Notes: a model not told the origin generated them from the letters alone. A stretch of DNA of 64,000 nucleotides from Anaerorhabdus furcosa (GCF_900167375.1 NZ_FUWY01000005.1:1-64000); one strand, 5' to 3'. Positions 16,416-26,452 are shown, numbered from the stretch's first letter. Made by a program: numbers and translations.

Positions 16416-17819
16416 ATGACAGAAAAGAAAAAAAGATCGCTATCCGCTTATTCCATCCTATTACTTATCATCATTGCACTAGCTGCAATTACATGGTTTG
16501 TACCAGGAGTTGAAAAAGCAACTTTAGCGACAATCGTTATGGCTCCATATAATGGATTCGTTGACGCGCTTGATGTTTGTGTATTCGTATTGGTATTAGG
16601 TGGATTCCTAGGGGTAGTTACTAAAACTGGAGCTCTTGATGCAGGAATCAAAACATTAGTAAAAAAACTTAATGGTAAAGAACTTATCTTAATCCCAATC
16701 CTTATGACAGTATTTGCTTTAGGTGGTACTACATATGGTATGTGTGAAGAAACAGTGGCTTTCTATGCACTAATTAGTGCAACAATGGTTGCTGCTGGAT
16801 TCGATACAGTAGTAGCTGCTGCAACAATTTTACTAGGAGCTGGTATTGGTTGCTTAGGTTCAACAGTTAATCCATTTGCTACAGGTATCGCATCTGATGC
16901 TATCGTTAGCTTAGGAATTCCAGTTGACCAATCAGTTGTAATTGTATTAGGACTTATTTTATTAGTAGTTAACTTAGTTATCGCAATTCTATTTGTAATG
17001 AATTACGCTAAGAAAGTTAAAAATGAAAAAGGTTCTATTCTATCTACTTCTGAAAAAGCTGCAATGATGGAACACTATGCTCAAGGTGATCATGAAAAAA
17101 TTAGTTTTTCTGGAAAACAAAAATTTGTATTAGTTTTATTCGCATTTACATTTATCATCATGGTTATGTCAGTTATGCCTTGGAGTGATTTGATAGGTGA
17201 AGCTGCTGCTAACTCAATCTTTGGATGGAGCTCATTCTTAAATGGAGTACCTCTTGGTGGATGGTGGTTTGGAGAACTTGCAATGTGGTTCTTCTTAGCT
17301 ACAATTATCGTTGGTATCATTGGTGGATTACACGAAAAAGTTATCGTTGATTCATTCTTAAATGGTGCTGCAGATATCGTATCAGTAGTACTTGTTATCG
17401 CAGTAGCTCGTGGAGCATCTGTATTAATGACTCAAACTGGTTTAGACATTTATCTATTAACTGCTGCTGCTAATGCATTGAATGGATTAAGTGCTACAAT
17501 ATTTGCTCCATTAGCTTATGTTATCTACATTGGTTTATCATTCTTAATTCCATCTACAAGTGGATGTGCTACAGTTACAATGCCAATCATGGGACCATTA
17601 ACTGCAAACTTGGGTTACAACCCAGCTGTTATGGTTATGATCTTCTCTGCTGCAAGTGGTATCGTAAACTTATTCACACCAACTTCTGGTGTAGTAATGG
17701 GTGGTCTAGCTATTGCGAAAGTTGAATATTCAACTTGGCTAAAATGGGCTGGAAAACTTATCTTAATCTTAGCTGTTGTATCTTGCGTCATTCTTACTGT
17801 CGCAATGATGATTCTATAA
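16416..17819 (+). CDS. arcD: ArcD-type transporter (YfcC family), probable arginine-ornithine exchanger
   Basis: This 467-residue membrane protein has about 11-12 helices. It belongs to the YfcC/ArcD-like ion transporter group rather than the APC-type ArcD. Signature regions are TTYGMCEETVAFYAL, NPFATGIASDAI and SFLIPSTSGCATVTMPIMGP. A good AAGGAGG site follows arcC closely. Arginine/ornithine exchange is inferred from its place as the last gene of arcABCD. Family members elsewhere are often annotated loosely as C4-dicarboxylate or Na+/H+ carriers. Confidence 0.85.
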   Translation: MTEKKKRSLSAYSILLLIIIALAAITWFVPGVEKATLATIVMAPYNGFVDALDVCVFVLVLGGFLGVVTKTGALDAGIKTLVKKLNGKELILIPILMTVFALGGTTYGMCEETVAFYALISATMVAAGFDTVVAAATILLGAGIGCLGSTVNPFATGIASDAIVSLGIPVDQSVVIVLGLILLVVNLVIAILFVMNYAKKVKNEKGSILSTSEKAAMMEHYAQGDHEKISFSGKQKFVLVLFAFTFIIMVMSVMPWSDLIGEAAANSIFGWSSFLNGVPLGGWWFGELAMWFFLATIIVGIIGGLHEKVIVDSFLNGAADIVSVVLVIAVARGASVLMTQTGLDIYLLTAAANALNGLSATIFAPLAYVIYIGLSFLIPSTSGCATVTMPIMGPLTANLGYNPAVMVMIFSAASGIVNLFTPTSGVVMGGLAIAKVEYSTWLKWAGKLILILAVVSCVILTVAMMIL

Positions 17820-17838
17820 AAATATAATAATTTAGTTT

Positions 17839-17867
17839 AAAGACCTCACAATTTGTGAGGTCTTTTA
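17839..17867 (+). terminator. arc operon terminator
   Basis: AAGACCTCACAA and TTGTGAGGTCTT form a 12-bp stem followed by TTACTA, closing arcABCD. Confidence 0.85.
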
Positions 17868-17949
17868 CTAAAGTGTAAGAAAAGAATAGTAAACTTCTTT
17901 TAACTGAAATAAAAAGTGCTATAATGTTAAAGAAGGAATTTAAACGAAA

Positions 17950-19260
17950 ATGACCAACGATATAACAACAATACAAGATAAATTCGCATCAGCACTTGAC
18001 CGACGACAAGTTTGCTCTTTTGATATTGAATTCGTTGACAACCAAACCTCACCTCTTATTCATAGCGCGGCGAGGTTTTTATATTTTTTAGAGGGTAAAT
18101 GCACACTATTACTCAATGGTATTGACTATGAAATTGTTTCAAATACACTTGTAGCAATCATGCCTTGGGATATTACTTTAATTAAAGATGTAAAAGAACC
18201 ATTAACATTTCAAAAAATTGTATACAATTCTGATTTTATAAATGGATATTTAAGAACAATTTATAATCCTAAAAATATTGTTATTAATTTACACGAAACA
18301 ATAAAAGAAAATCCAGTCCTCTATTGTGATCATGATATGCATCATCGTTTTCAAACATTTATAGAACGATTGCAAATGGAATTAGGGGATGATAGTTTGA
18401 ATCCAGATTACGCTAAACTTCCAGAATTATCGGATGCTTATGTTACAAGCATGCTAGTAGGTATTTTAGTTCTTTTTAATCGCTTTTGTCATAAAACAAA
18501 TGAAATCAAAAAAATGAGTAGCAATGAAGTTGAAATAACAAATCAAATTCTTAAATATATAAGTACACATCTACAATCGAAAATAACTTTAGATAAGTTA
18601 TCTAAAATATTTTATATTAGTGAATCAACGATTGCTAAGTATTTACAAGAGAACATTGGTTACTCTTTCTCTGAGATGCTAACTGAAATTCGCATCTCAA
18701 AATCGTATGATCTTTTACTCTACTCAGATTTAAGTTTAAATATCATTGCACAATTAATTGGTTATACAGATGCTTCTCATTTTATTAAAGCTTTCACGAC
18801 TAAAGTGGGATGTACACCCAACGAATATCGTAAAAGCTATCAAACAGATGAAGAAGTATTAAAACGAAAAGAGAATGAAGTAATATATAAAGTATTAAAT
18901 TACATTGATGAAAACTATTTGAGTGATAAGATAAGCGGTGCTATTGTATCGAAAAAATTTGGAATTACAATGATGGAATTAAATCATATCATGGTCTTTC
19001 AAGTTGAAAAAACATTTGATGACTATGTTGATTGGTTACGAATCTCACGAGCTAGTGAGTTGTTGATAAGTACTGATTTAGCGATAACAGATATTGCAAT
19101 TGAAGTAGGTTACAATACAACTAAAACATTTACAAGAATTTTTACTAATATACGTAAAATGACACCTGGTGCATTTAGAAAAACAGTCAGTTTGCAAAAG
19201 AAAAATGGTGAAATAATACCTGCTAAAAAGGAAAAATCATCAACATTAAGAGAAACTTAA
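17950..19260 (+). CDS. Transcription regulator with two AraC-type DNA-binding domains
   Basis: This 436-residue protein has an N-terminal cupin-like sensor (about 1-120) and two full AraC helix-turn-helix modules. The first is about residues 195-300 (ITLDKLSKIFYISESTIAKY, then IGYTDASHFIKAFTTKVGCTPNEYRK). The second is about 315-420 (DKISGAIVSKKFGITMMEL, then VGYNTTKTFTRIFTNIRKMTPGAFRK). Typical AraC regulators carry one module. A TATAAT at 17920-17925 suggests its own promoter, although the ribosome binding site AGAAGG is 13 nt from the ATG. Its position after arcABCD suggests control of arginine catabolism or of the next gene; the ligand is unknown. Confidence 0.8.
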   Translation: MTNDITTIQDKFASALDRRQVCSFDIEFVDNQTSPLIHSAARFLYFLEGKCTLLLNGIDYEIVSNTLVAIMPWDITLIKDVKEPLTFQKIVYNSDFINGYLRTIYNPKNIVINLHETIKENPVLYCDHDMHHRFQTFIERLQMELGDDSLNPDYAKLPELSDAYVTSMLVGILVLFNRFCHKTNEIKKMSSNEVEITNQILKYISTHLQSKITLDKLSKIFYISESTIAKYLQENIGYSFSEMLTEIRISKSYDLLLYSDLSLNIIAQLIGYTDASHFIKAFTTKVGCTPNEYRKSYQTDEEVLKRKENEVIYKVLNYIDENYLSDKISGAIVSKKFGITMMELNHIMVFQVEKTFDDYVDWLRISRASELLISTDLAITDIAIEVGYNTTKTFTRIFTNIRKMTPGAFRKTVSLQKKNGEIIPAKKEKSSTLRET

Positions 19261-19305
19261 GAATTAGGCAAGGTACTCATGATATAATTTTTTTGAGGTG
19301 ATACT

Positions 19306-21606
19306 ATGTTTGCTGGGTTATCAAAAGAAGAAGTTCAACAAAGAATTCAAGAAGGTAAGATTAATACAATAGAGATTAAAATTACTCGTACATACAAGGA
19401 AATATTTAAATCAAACATTTTTACTTTTTTTAATTTAATGAATGTTGTTTTATTCATATTAATTTTATTTGTTAAGTCATATCGAAATGGCTTGTTTTTT
19501 CTTACAATTATCGCAAATACATGTGTTGGAATATTCCAAGAAATTCGATCTAAGAAAGTATTGGATAAACTTGCGATTGTTACCATGAATAAAATCGAAG
19601 TCTATCGTGATAAAGATAAAATTATTTTACCGATTGATCAGTTGGTATTAGATGATGTTGTCGTCATAAGAGCAGGTATGCAAGTTCCAAGTGATGCTGT
19701 CATACTAGAGGGTAAGTTAGAAGTGAATGAGTCTCTATTAACAGGCGAAAGTGTTCCTCAACTCAAAGAGAGAGATAATGAATTATTTAGTGGAAGTGTT
19801 GTCACATCAGGTGAAGCTGTTTGTAAAATTATTCATGTTGGAAAAGATAACTACTCTTCTAAAATTATACAAGAAGCTAAGAAATACAAAGGAATTACAT
19901 CAGATTTAAAGAAGAGCATAGATACAATTTTAAAGATAATCAGTTTCATTATTATTCCATTAGGAATCTTACTTTTTACAAATCAATACTTTATGCTTCA
20001 TTTCTCATTGAAGGAAGCAGTTGTAAAAACAGTTGCTGCTTTAATAGGAATGATTCCTGAGGGATTAGTTTTCTTAACAAGTGTAGCCCTAGCAATTAGT
20101 GTAATGCGACTGGCACAAAAAAAGACATTAGTACAAGATTTATATTGTGTTGAAACTTTAGCGCGTGTTGATACATTGTGCTTGGATAAAACGGGAACAC
20201 TTACTGAAGGAAAAATGAAAGTAATTGAATCATTTAAAATGCAAGAGATAGACTTAGATGAAATCATGGGAAATTATTGCACAGTTTTTCCAGATGGCAA
20301 TGCAACTTCATTAGCATTAAGTGCTTCATTTAAATTATTACAAAATTATTCTATTAAGGATAAGTTAGATTTTTCATCAGATCGAAAATATAGTGCAATT
20401 ACATTTACTGATAAAGGTACTTATTGTTTAGGTGCAGCACAATTTTTATTTCCTAATCATAAAGATGTGATAGAACTTGCACAAAAATATGCAGTAGATG
20501 GATATCGTGTCATTTTCTTAGGTAAATCAGAAAAGGGAATCATTGATAATAAAATAGTGGATGCGATTCCACTGGCATACATGTTGATTCGTGATCAAAT
20601 TCGACCAACTGCAAAAGCAACAATTGAATATTTCTATAAACAAGATGTTACATGTAAAATCATTTCGGGAGATGATCCATTAACAGTGAGTAACATTGCG
20701 AAAAGTGTGGGTGTTCGAAATACCGATGAGTATGTAGATGCTTCGCAATATAGTGATGAAGAACTATCAAAACTTATATTAGAAAAAACTATTTTTGGGC
20801 GTGTTACACCATATCAAAAGAAATTGTTTGTTGAAGCATTACAAAATGCAGGGCATGTAGTGGCAATGACGGGGGATGGTGTCAATGATGTTCCAGCACT
20901 AAAAAAAGCCAATGCTTCTATTGCTATGGCCTCAGGAAGTGATGCAGCGAAGAATGCTTCAAATATTGTTTTACTTGATTCTGATTTTAGTAGTTTACCT
21001 TCTGTTGTTAATGAAGGAAGACGTGTAATTAATAATATACGTAGTGCATCCTCAATGTTTTTAATCAAAACAGCATTCTCAGTTGTTCTATCAATTCTAA
21101 CGGTATTATTATCACAAGCTTACCCATTCCAACCAATACAACTTACAATCATTGGTATATTCTCTATTGGTATACCAACATTCTTACTTCAATTCGAACC
21201 AAATTTCCAACGAGTAGATGGAAAATTCTTACGTGTGGCATTTAGAAATGCGATTCCATCAGCGATGGCAATTGTATTTGGTATCTTATTGGGTATGATA
21301 TTAAATGCTTATTTCCGTTTTCCTGCATCCATGGTTTCTACATTTAATGCAATTCAAACAGGAATTATTTATACCTTTACGCTTTATATGGTGTATTCAC
21401 CATTAAGTAAGTATCGATTGTTTGTAATTCTTACAATGCAAACTTTACTAGCACTATCATTCTTATTTGGTGCTAATTTCCTAGGTTTAACTACTTTGTC
21501 ATTGCCTTTGATTATTGCGATAGTTGTTTACTCTTTATTCTCAATTGTCCTTGTAAAAGGATTTAAGGCAATTTTTCAATGGTTAATCAAGTCGCTCGGA
21601 TACTAA
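19306..21606 (+). CDS. Cation-transporting P-type ATPase, CtpE-like
   Basis: This ATP-driven cation pump of the cytoplasmic membrane has 766 residues. The actuator motif is LLTGESVP, the phosphorylation site CLDKTGTLT, the hinge MTGDGVNDVPALKKA, and the M4 ion-site motif IPEGL. The nucleotide-binding domain is short compared with SERCA-type pumps, and the C-terminus has about six helices. The closest family that comes to mind is mycobacterial CtpE (calcium uptake); Mg or Ca as substrate is a guess. It has a TATAAT at 19283-19288 and a GAGGTGA site. The stop codon lies inside the terminator hairpin. Confidence 0.85.
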   Translation: MFAGLSKEEVQQRIQEGKINTIEIKITRTYKEIFKSNIFTFFNLMNVVLFILILFVKSYRNGLFFLTIIANTCVGIFQEIRSKKVLDKLAIVTMNKIEVYRDKDKIILPIDQLVLDDVVVIRAGMQVPSDAVILEGKLEVNESLLTGESVPQLKERDNELFSGSVVTSGEAVCKIIHVGKDNYSSKIIQEAKKYKGITSDLKKSIDTILKIISFIIIPLGILLFTNQYFMLHFSLKEAVVKTVAALIGMIPEGLVFLTSVALAISVMRLAQKKTLVQDLYCVETLARVDTLCLDKTGTLTEGKMKVIESFKMQEIDLDEIMGNYCTVFPDGNATSLALSASFKLLQNYSIKDKLDFSSDRKYSAITFTDKGTYCLGAAQFLFPNHKDVIELAQKYAVDGYRVIFLGKSEKGIIDNKIVDAIPLAYMLIRDQIRPTAKATIEYFYKQDVTCKIISGDDPLTVSNIAKSVGVRNTDEYVDASQYSDEELSKLILEKTIFGRVTPYQKKLFVEALQNAGHVVAMTGDGVNDVPALKKANASIAMASGSDAAKNASNIVLLDSDFSSLPSVVNEGRRVINNIRSASSMFLIKTAFSVVLSILTVLLSQAYPFQPIQLTIIGIFSIGIPTFLLQFEPNFQRVDGKFLRVAFRNAIPSAMAIVFGILLGMILNAYFRFPASMVSTFNAIQTGIIYTFTLYMVYSPLSKYRLFVILTMQTLLALSFLFGANFLGLTTLSLPLIIAIVVYSLFSIVLVKGFKAIFQWLIKSLGY

Positions 21607-21619
21607 TCTGAGCGATTTT
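21592..21619 (+). terminator. Terminator of the CtpE-like gene
   Basis: TCGCTCGGAT (21592-21601) and ATCTGAGCGA (21606-21615) form a 10-bp stem around ACTA, followed by TTTTAC. It spans the stop codon of the ATPase gene. Confidence 0.8.
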
Positions 21620-21675
21620 ACATAGATTTAACATATCTTGCATAAAAACTTAATAAATCTTATTTATTCTATAAC
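21616..21675 (+). promoter_or_regulatory. Candidate PhoP-dependent promoter of the pst operon
   Basis: TTTACA (21616-21621) and TTAACA (21628-21633) fit the PhoP half-site TT(A/T)ACA with 6 nt between them. Degenerate copies (TGCATA at 21639, TTAATA at 21650) continue with an 11-bp period. A -10 TATAAC is at 21670-21675 without a clear -35, as expected for an activator-dependent promoter. Confidence 0.5.
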
Positions 21676-21703
21676 TGTACCAAGATGGTATGGGAGGAAA
21701 TTT

Positions 21704-22645
21704 ATGAAAAAATTATTAAGTTTATTACTAGCGGGGTTATTGATAGCTGGATGCTCATCAACTCCAACAAATAATGAAAATGGGGGAGAAACAGCTAAGC
21801 CAAATACATCAGCATCTGTAATTAATGTTTACACTCGTGATGGAAGCAGTGGAACTAGAGAAGCTTTCGAAGGTGCTATAGGTTTAGAAGAATTAACACA
21901 AAATGCAATTGAAGTTAGTTCTAATGGTGACATGGCTACTAAAGTAGGTAATGACACTGCTGGTATTGGTTATGTTTCACTATCTACAGATTTTGAAGCA
22001 AATAATATTAAAGCATTATCATTTGAAGGTGTTGTACCAACAGTTGAAACAGTACTTGATGGTACATATACAATGCAACGTCCATTTGCATTCGTAACTC
22101 GTGCAGCAGGTGATTTTGGATCAGATGAAAAAGAACAATTAGTTGCAGCATTTATCGATTTCTTACAAAACTCAACTGAAGGTATGGCAATCGTAGAAAG
22201 TGCTCATGGTATTGTTGATATGACAAAAGGAACACCTTGGGCAGAATTAGCTAAAAATCATCCAATTGTTACACAAGATAACTCAGCAATTACACTTGTA
22301 ACAGCAGGCTCAACATCAGTTAGTAAAACATTACAAGCAGCATTAGAAGCATTCCAACCAATGGCTGGTAACTTCCAAATTTCTATGAATCAAACTGGTT
22401 CAGGTGATGGTTACAAACGTGTACTTGGTGATGAAAAAGATGGAGCAAATGCAGCAGATATTGGATTTGCATCTAGAAATTTCAAAACTGAAGAAGATGT
22501 AACAAATGCAATGACAACTGGTGTTTACTGTATTGATGCAGTAGTAGCTGTTGTAAACAAAGCAAATTCATTAACAAACGTAACAGGACAAAATTTAAAC
22601 GACATCTTTGCAGGAACTGTAACATCATTCACTGACGTTAAGTAG
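21704..22645 (+). CDS. pstS: Phosphate ABC transporter substrate-binding lipoprotein PstS
   Basis: This high-affinity phosphate receptor is anchored outside the membrane. The ATG at 21704 follows GGGAGGA; a longer reading frame from 21638 lacks a signal peptide. The 313-residue protein has a lipobox LIAGC with Cys at residue 17. Two PstS-like lobes follow: the phosphate-loop motif TRDGSSGTREAFEG in the first and TAGSTSVSKTLQAAL with MNQTGSGDGYKRV in the second. It is the first gene of pstSCAB-phoU. Confidence 0.92.
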   Translation: MKKLLSLLLAGLLIAGCSSTPTNNENGGETAKPNTSASVINVYTRDGSSGTREAFEGAIGLEELTQNAIEVSSNGDMATKVGNDTAGIGYVSLSTDFEANNIKALSFEGVVPTVETVLDGTYTMQRPFAFVTRAAGDFGSDEKEQLVAAFIDFLQNSTEGMAIVESAHGIVDMTKGTPWAELAKNHPIVTQDNSAITLVTAGSTSVSKTLQAALEAFQPMAGNFQISMNQTGSGDGYKRVLGDEKDGANAADIGFASRNFKTEEDVTNAMTTGVYCIDAVVAVVNKANSLTNVTGQNLNDIFAGTVTSFTDVK

Positions 22646-22651
22646 AATCTC

Positions 22652-23572
22652 ATGCAAGTAAATAAGAAGTATATCAAAAAAAATAAAACGATAGATTCAA
22701 TTTATAAATACTTCTTTATGGCGATGGCTATTCTAGCGAGTAGTTTCATAGTATTACTAGTTCTCTTTGTTTTCACAAAGGGAATTTCGCCATTTTTAAG
22801 TGGATATGAATATGGACAAGTTAACTTCTTTGATTTCCTGTTCGGGTTAACGTATCGTCAAGATAAAGGGATTTATGGTGTTGGTTTCATTATTATCAAT
22901 ACATTCATTAGTGCCTTTGCAGCATTAATTATTTCGTTTCCAATATCCGTATTAACAGCTTTATTTATCGTAAAAATAGCACCAAAGAATTTAAGTAAAG
23001 TCATGCAAACCATTGTTGAATTGCTTGCGAGTATTCCAAGTATTGTTTATGGGGTATTTGCAGGAGGTGTTATTACGGGAATTGTTAAAGATTTAGCACT
23101 ACTTTTTGGTGTTTCAACAGCAGGTGGATCAAGCTTATTAGCGGTAGTCATTTTATTAGCAATTATGATATTTCCAACAATTACATCACTTTCAATTTCA
23201 GCTATCCAAGCAGTCGACAAAGATTTAGAACAAGCTTCATTAGCTTTAGGTGCTACAAAAACACAAACTAATTTCAAGATTGTATTAATTGCAGCGAAAT
23301 CAGGAATATTTGCAGGAGCAATTTTGGGGATAGGACGTGCCTTTGGTGAAGCAACTGCAGTTGCAATGGTAGCGGGGAATAAGTTATTTGGTCCTACGTT
23401 TAACCCTTTTGATATTACGCGTACGCTAACGACAACAATGCTTGCGGGATTAAAAGAAACATCAGGATTAGATTATGATATTCGTTTCTCGGTGGGTTTA
23501 GTATTGATGGTTGTTATCTTTGTAAGTAATTACATCTTAAATCTTGTGAAAAAGAAAGTAGGTAATATGTAA
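22652..23572 (+). CDS. pstC: Phosphate ABC transporter permease PstC
   Basis: This 306-residue membrane subunit has six predicted helices. The coupling-loop sequence SLALGATKTQTNFKIVLIAAKSG and the GRAFGEATAVAMVAG stretch are typical of PstC. It starts 6 nt after pstS with only a weak ribosome binding site, which suggests coupling to pstS translation. It overlaps pstA by 1 nt (TAATG). Confidence 0.92.
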   Translation: MQVNKKYIKKNKTIDSIYKYFFMAMAILASSFIVLLVLFVFTKGISPFLSGYEYGQVNFFDFLFGLTYRQDKGIYGVGFIIINTFISAFAALIISFPISVLTALFIVKIAPKNLSKVMQTIVELLASIPSIVYGVFAGGVITGIVKDLALLFGVSTAGGSSLLAVVILLAIMIFPTITSLSISAIQAVDKDLEQASLALGATKTQTNFKIVLIAAKSGIFAGAILGIGRAFGEATAVAMVAGNKLFGPTFNPFDITRTLTTTMLAGLKETSGLDYDIRFSVGLVLMVVIFVSNYILNLVKKKVGNM

Positions 23573-24774
23573 TGAGTACAAAAATTAAAGACAAAATATT
23601 AAATACAATTACCTATTTTGCAAGCGGAATAAGTGTGTTTGTATTAGGTGCAGTTCTTGTATTCTTATTTTCAAAAGGATTTTCAACGTTAAATTGGGAT
23701 TTAATTGTAAATAACTATTGGAGTCAAAATCTTCTTGGAACTGTTGATTCAGTTGGTGGAGACTATACAATTTCAGAAGAAGTTGATGGTATCTATTCAG
23801 CACGTTGGGGTATTGCATTAAAAGATAATGTGAATTCTCAAAAAGAAAAAGTAATTGAAGTAACATATATTCATCCAGAATCACCATTAAAAACAATGCT
23901 TAGCTCATCAGCGGGGGATAACAACAAAGAAATTACTCTAGAAGATGGCTATACAATTCAAAAAATTGATATTGTTACTAGTGATGGAATTCCTACCTTT
24001 ACAGGCAAGATTATGTCACAAGATGCAGCAACTGTTATTAGCAACATTGACTCGGCGCAAAAAATTACAAGTATTTACTATAAAACAACAGGTGGAGGTA
24101 TTCGTAGTAGTTTGATTACCACATTGTATCTAATTGTAATTTCATTAGTTATAGCTTTACCAATAGGTGTATGTAGTGCAATCTATTTGCATGAATACGC
24201 ATCAAAATCAAAACTAAATAAACTAATACGTCAAGGAATCGAAACTTTAACTGGTGTACCAAGTATAGTTTATGGATTAATGGGAGTTACCGTTCTCTTT
24301 CCAGTAACACAATTATTTGGTGCAACAACAACCAGTATTCTTTTAGGTGGATTAACTATGTCAATCATTTTACTCCCTACCATCATGAAATCTACTGAAG
24401 AAGCATTGATTGTTGTACCACAAAGTTTAAGAGATGGAAGTTTATCATTAGGTGCTACAAAATCACAAACTATATTCAAAGTAGTATTACCTTGTGCTGT
24501 TAATGGAATTTTAACTGGCGTATTATTATCGATAGGTAGAGTAATTGGTGAATCGGCAGCTCTTATCTATACTATGGGAACATTTATTAATGACTCTCCA
24601 AAACTCTTATCGCAAGGAACCACTTTATCATTAATGATTTGGTCATTCATGTCAGGTGAACAACCAAACTTTGAATTAGCAAGTGCAATATCGATTATCA
24701 TATTAGTCATTGTATTGGTATTGAACTTTATCGTTAAAGCAATCGCAAAGAAGTTCACTAAGAATTTTGCCTAG
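23572..24774 (+). CDS. pstA: Phosphate ABC transporter permease PstA with a large external insertion
   Basis: This is the second membrane subunit of the Pst importer. The C-terminal half is standard PstA, with [15 protein letters not shown], the coupling loop [18 protein letters not shown] and [15 protein letters not shown]. At 400 residues it is about 100 longer than usual. The extra part is a hydrophilic segment at about residues 60-170 between TM1 and TM2, which should lie outside the cell. It might contact PstS or sense phosphate, but no domain was recognised in it. Confidence 0.9.
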   Translation: MSTKIKDKILNTITYFASGISVFVLGAVLVFLFSKGFSTLNWDLIVNNYWSQNLLGTVDSVGGDYTISEEVDGIYSARWGIALKDNVNSQKEKVIEVTYIHPESPLKTMLSSSAGDNNKEITLEDGYTIQKIDIVTSDGIPTFTGKIMSQDAATVISNIDSAQKITSIYYKTTGGGIRSSLITTLYLIVISLVIALPIGVCSAIYLHEYASKSKLNKLIRQGIETLTGVPSIVYGLMGVTVLFPVTQLFGATTTSILLGGLTMSIILLPTIMKSTEEALIVVPQSLRDGSLSLGATKSQTIFKVVLPCAVNGILTGVLLSIGRVIGESAALIYTMGTFINDSPKLLSQGTTLSLMIWSFMSGEQPNFELASAISIIILVIVLVLNFIVKAIAKKFTKNFA

Positions 24775-24785
24775 AAAGGAAACTT

Positions 24786-25541
24786 ATGGAAACAAGTTTT
24801 ATTGTAAAAGATTTAGATTTATTCTATGGTGATAAACAAGCTTTAAAGAAAATCAACATGGAATTATATAAAAATAAAGTAACTGCATTTATTGGCCCTT
24901 CAGGATGTGGTAAATCAACTTTCTTGCGTTGCTTAAATCGTATGAATGATTTGATAGAAGGCTGTAAAATTGTAGGAACAATTGAAAAAGATGGTGTTAA
25001 TATTTATTCATCAAAAACAGATATTGTTGATTTGCGTACAAAGGTTGGAATGGTATTCCAAAAACCAAATCCATTTCCAATGAGTATCTTTGATAATGTT
25101 GCCTATGGACCACGTTGCCAAGGATTAAAAGATAAAAAACACTTAGAAGAGATAGTTACAAAAGCATTGAAACAAGCAGCGCTATATGAAGAAGTTAAAG
25201 ATCGTCTTAATGAATCCGCTCTTGGATTATCAGGAGGTCAACAACAACGTCTGTGTATCGCTCGTTGTATTGCAATGGAACCAGAAGTTATTCTAATGGA
25301 TGAGCCAACCTCGGCACTAGATCCAATTGCAACAGCAAAGATAGAAGAGTTAATTGAAGAATTAAAAAATGATTATACAATCATTATCGTAACACACAGT
25401 ATGCAACAAGCATCTCGTATTAGTGACTACACAGCTTTCTTCCTGTTGGGAGAAGTTGTAGAGTTCGATAATACAAAACTAGTATTTAGTACTCCAAAAG
25501 ATAAAAGAACAGAAGATTATATTACAGGGAGATTCGGATAA
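24786..25541 (+). CDS. pstB: Phosphate ABC transporter ATPase PstB
   Basis: This 251-residue cytoplasmic ATPase drives phosphate import. Walker A is GPSGCGKST (about residues 38-46), the Q-loop region [12 protein letters not shown] is diagnostic of PstB, the signature is LSGGQQQR, and Walker B is [13 protein letters not shown]. An AAAGGAAAC site precedes the ATG. The stop overlaps phoU by 1 nt. Confidence 0.96.
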   Translation: METSFIVKDLDLFYGDKQALKKINMELYKNKVTAFIGPSGCGKSTFLRCLNRMNDLIEGCKIVGTIEKDGVNIYSSKTDIVDLRTKVGMVFQKPNPFPMSIFDNVAYGPRCQGLKDKKHLEEIVTKALKQAALYEEVKDRLNESALGLSGGQQQRLCIARCIAMEPEVILMDEPTSALDPIATAKIEELIEELKNDYTIIIVTHSMQQASRISDYTAFFLLGEVVEFDNTKLVFSTPKDKRTEDYITGRFG

Positions 25542-26182
25542 TGACAAAACTTGATGAAAAATGTAGTTTAATTAAAGAGTGTGTAATGAAGATGGCTAAA
25601 CGAGTAGAAGATATGTATTCTATTTCTTTAGAAATCATGGAAACAGGAAATACTGAAGCAGCTTTAAAAGTAATTGAAATGGATAGCTTTGTGAATAGTG
25701 CGGAAGAAGAAATTAATGATCTAGCAATTGAAGCACTATGCCTATTATCACCAGTAGCAAGTGATTTAAGAAAAGTAATTACTGGAATTAAGATTGCTTC
25801 AGATTTAGAACGAATAGGTGACTATGCAAAGAGTATTGCAGGCTTTGTTGTGAGAAATGGTAAATTAAATAGCGAACTTGCAAGTATGGCTAAAGATTTA
25901 GGAGATGCATTCCTTGCAATGATTGATCATGCAATGGACAGTTATAATAAATCAGATGCAGTATGGGCAATGAGCATTCCAGAAGAAGATGCCCAAATTG
26001 ATAAAATTTATGATGAGATTGTTAAGTATCTTCAAGATAAAATCAGAAAGCAAGAAATGGCAGATGATATCATTCCAATACTAAGTATGTTGCGTAATCT
26101 AAAACGTGCTGGAGAACATACAAAGAATATTTGTGAACACACTATTTTTGAAGTAAAAGGACAACATATTGAATTTAACTAA
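25541..26182 (+). CDS. phoU: Phosphate signalling protein PhoU
   Basis: This 213-residue all-helical protein contains two PhoU repeats. ASDLRKVITGIKIASDLERIGDYAKSI is the metal-binding E/DxxxD repeat of the first half, and LRNLKRAGEHTKNICE that of the second. PhoU links Pst transport activity to the PhoR kinase. It is the last gene of the operon and is followed by a terminator; phoPR lies about 4 kb downstream on the opposite strand. Confidence 0.93.
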   Translation: MTKLDEKCSLIKECVMKMAKRVEDMYSISLEIMETGNTEAALKVIEMDSFVNSAEEEINDLAIEALCLLSPVASDLRKVITGIKIASDLERIGDYAKSIAGFVVRNGKLNSELASMAKDLGDAFLAMIDHAMDSYNKSDAVWAMSIPEEDAQIDKIYDEIVKYLQDKIRKQEMADDIIPILSMLRNLKRAGEHTKNICEHTIFEVKGQHIEFN

Positions 26183-26204
26183 GATACCGTAAGGTATCTT
26201 TTAG
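26181..26204 (+). terminator. pst operon terminator
   Basis: AAGATACC (26181-26188) and GGTATCTT (26193-26200) pair around GTAA and are followed by TTAGTTT. It overlaps the phoU stop codon. Confidence 0.75.
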
Positions 26205-26218
26205 TTTATGTACATAAC

Positions 26219-26247
26219 TTGACTTGATTGTAAAATAGAGGTATAAA
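26219..26247 (+). promoter_or_regulatory. mgtA promoter
   Basis: TTGACT (26219-26224) and TATAAA (26242-26247) are separated by 17 nt, placing the start at the 5' end of the M-box. Confidence 0.75.
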
Positions 26248-26252
26248 GAAGT

Positions 26253-26452
26253 TAGTATCAGTAGGTGAGGCTACCTTAGGGATACGGATTGCTGCCGCAA
26301 AATTGTGGAGACACGATGAGTTGGTCAACAGTCTATGTCGCATCAAGGCATAGAATAATGTAATAACATTGCCCTAAGAAGCTAAAGCTTGAATGATAAA
26401 GAACAGATCGTTTTTTCGAGTCCTTATCTACTGATAGGGACTTTTATATTTT
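26253..26452 (+). promoter_or_regulatory. M-box magnesium riboswitch (ykoK leader)
   Basis: The leader contains the M-box hallmark blocks GTAGGTGAGGCTACC, TTAGGGATACGGATTGCTGCC, GGAGACACGATG..GGTCAACAG and TGCCCTAAGAAGC. It ends in an intrinsic terminator: AGTCCTTATC (26419-26428) and GATAGGGACT (26433-26442) with TTTTATATTTT. M-boxes bind Mg2+ and favour termination when Mg2+ is plentiful. The downstream gene is mgtA. Confidence 0.93.

Noticed and set aside
21638-21703. Longer pstS start
   Set aside because: It removes the lipoprotein signal from the N-terminus and covers the promoter region.
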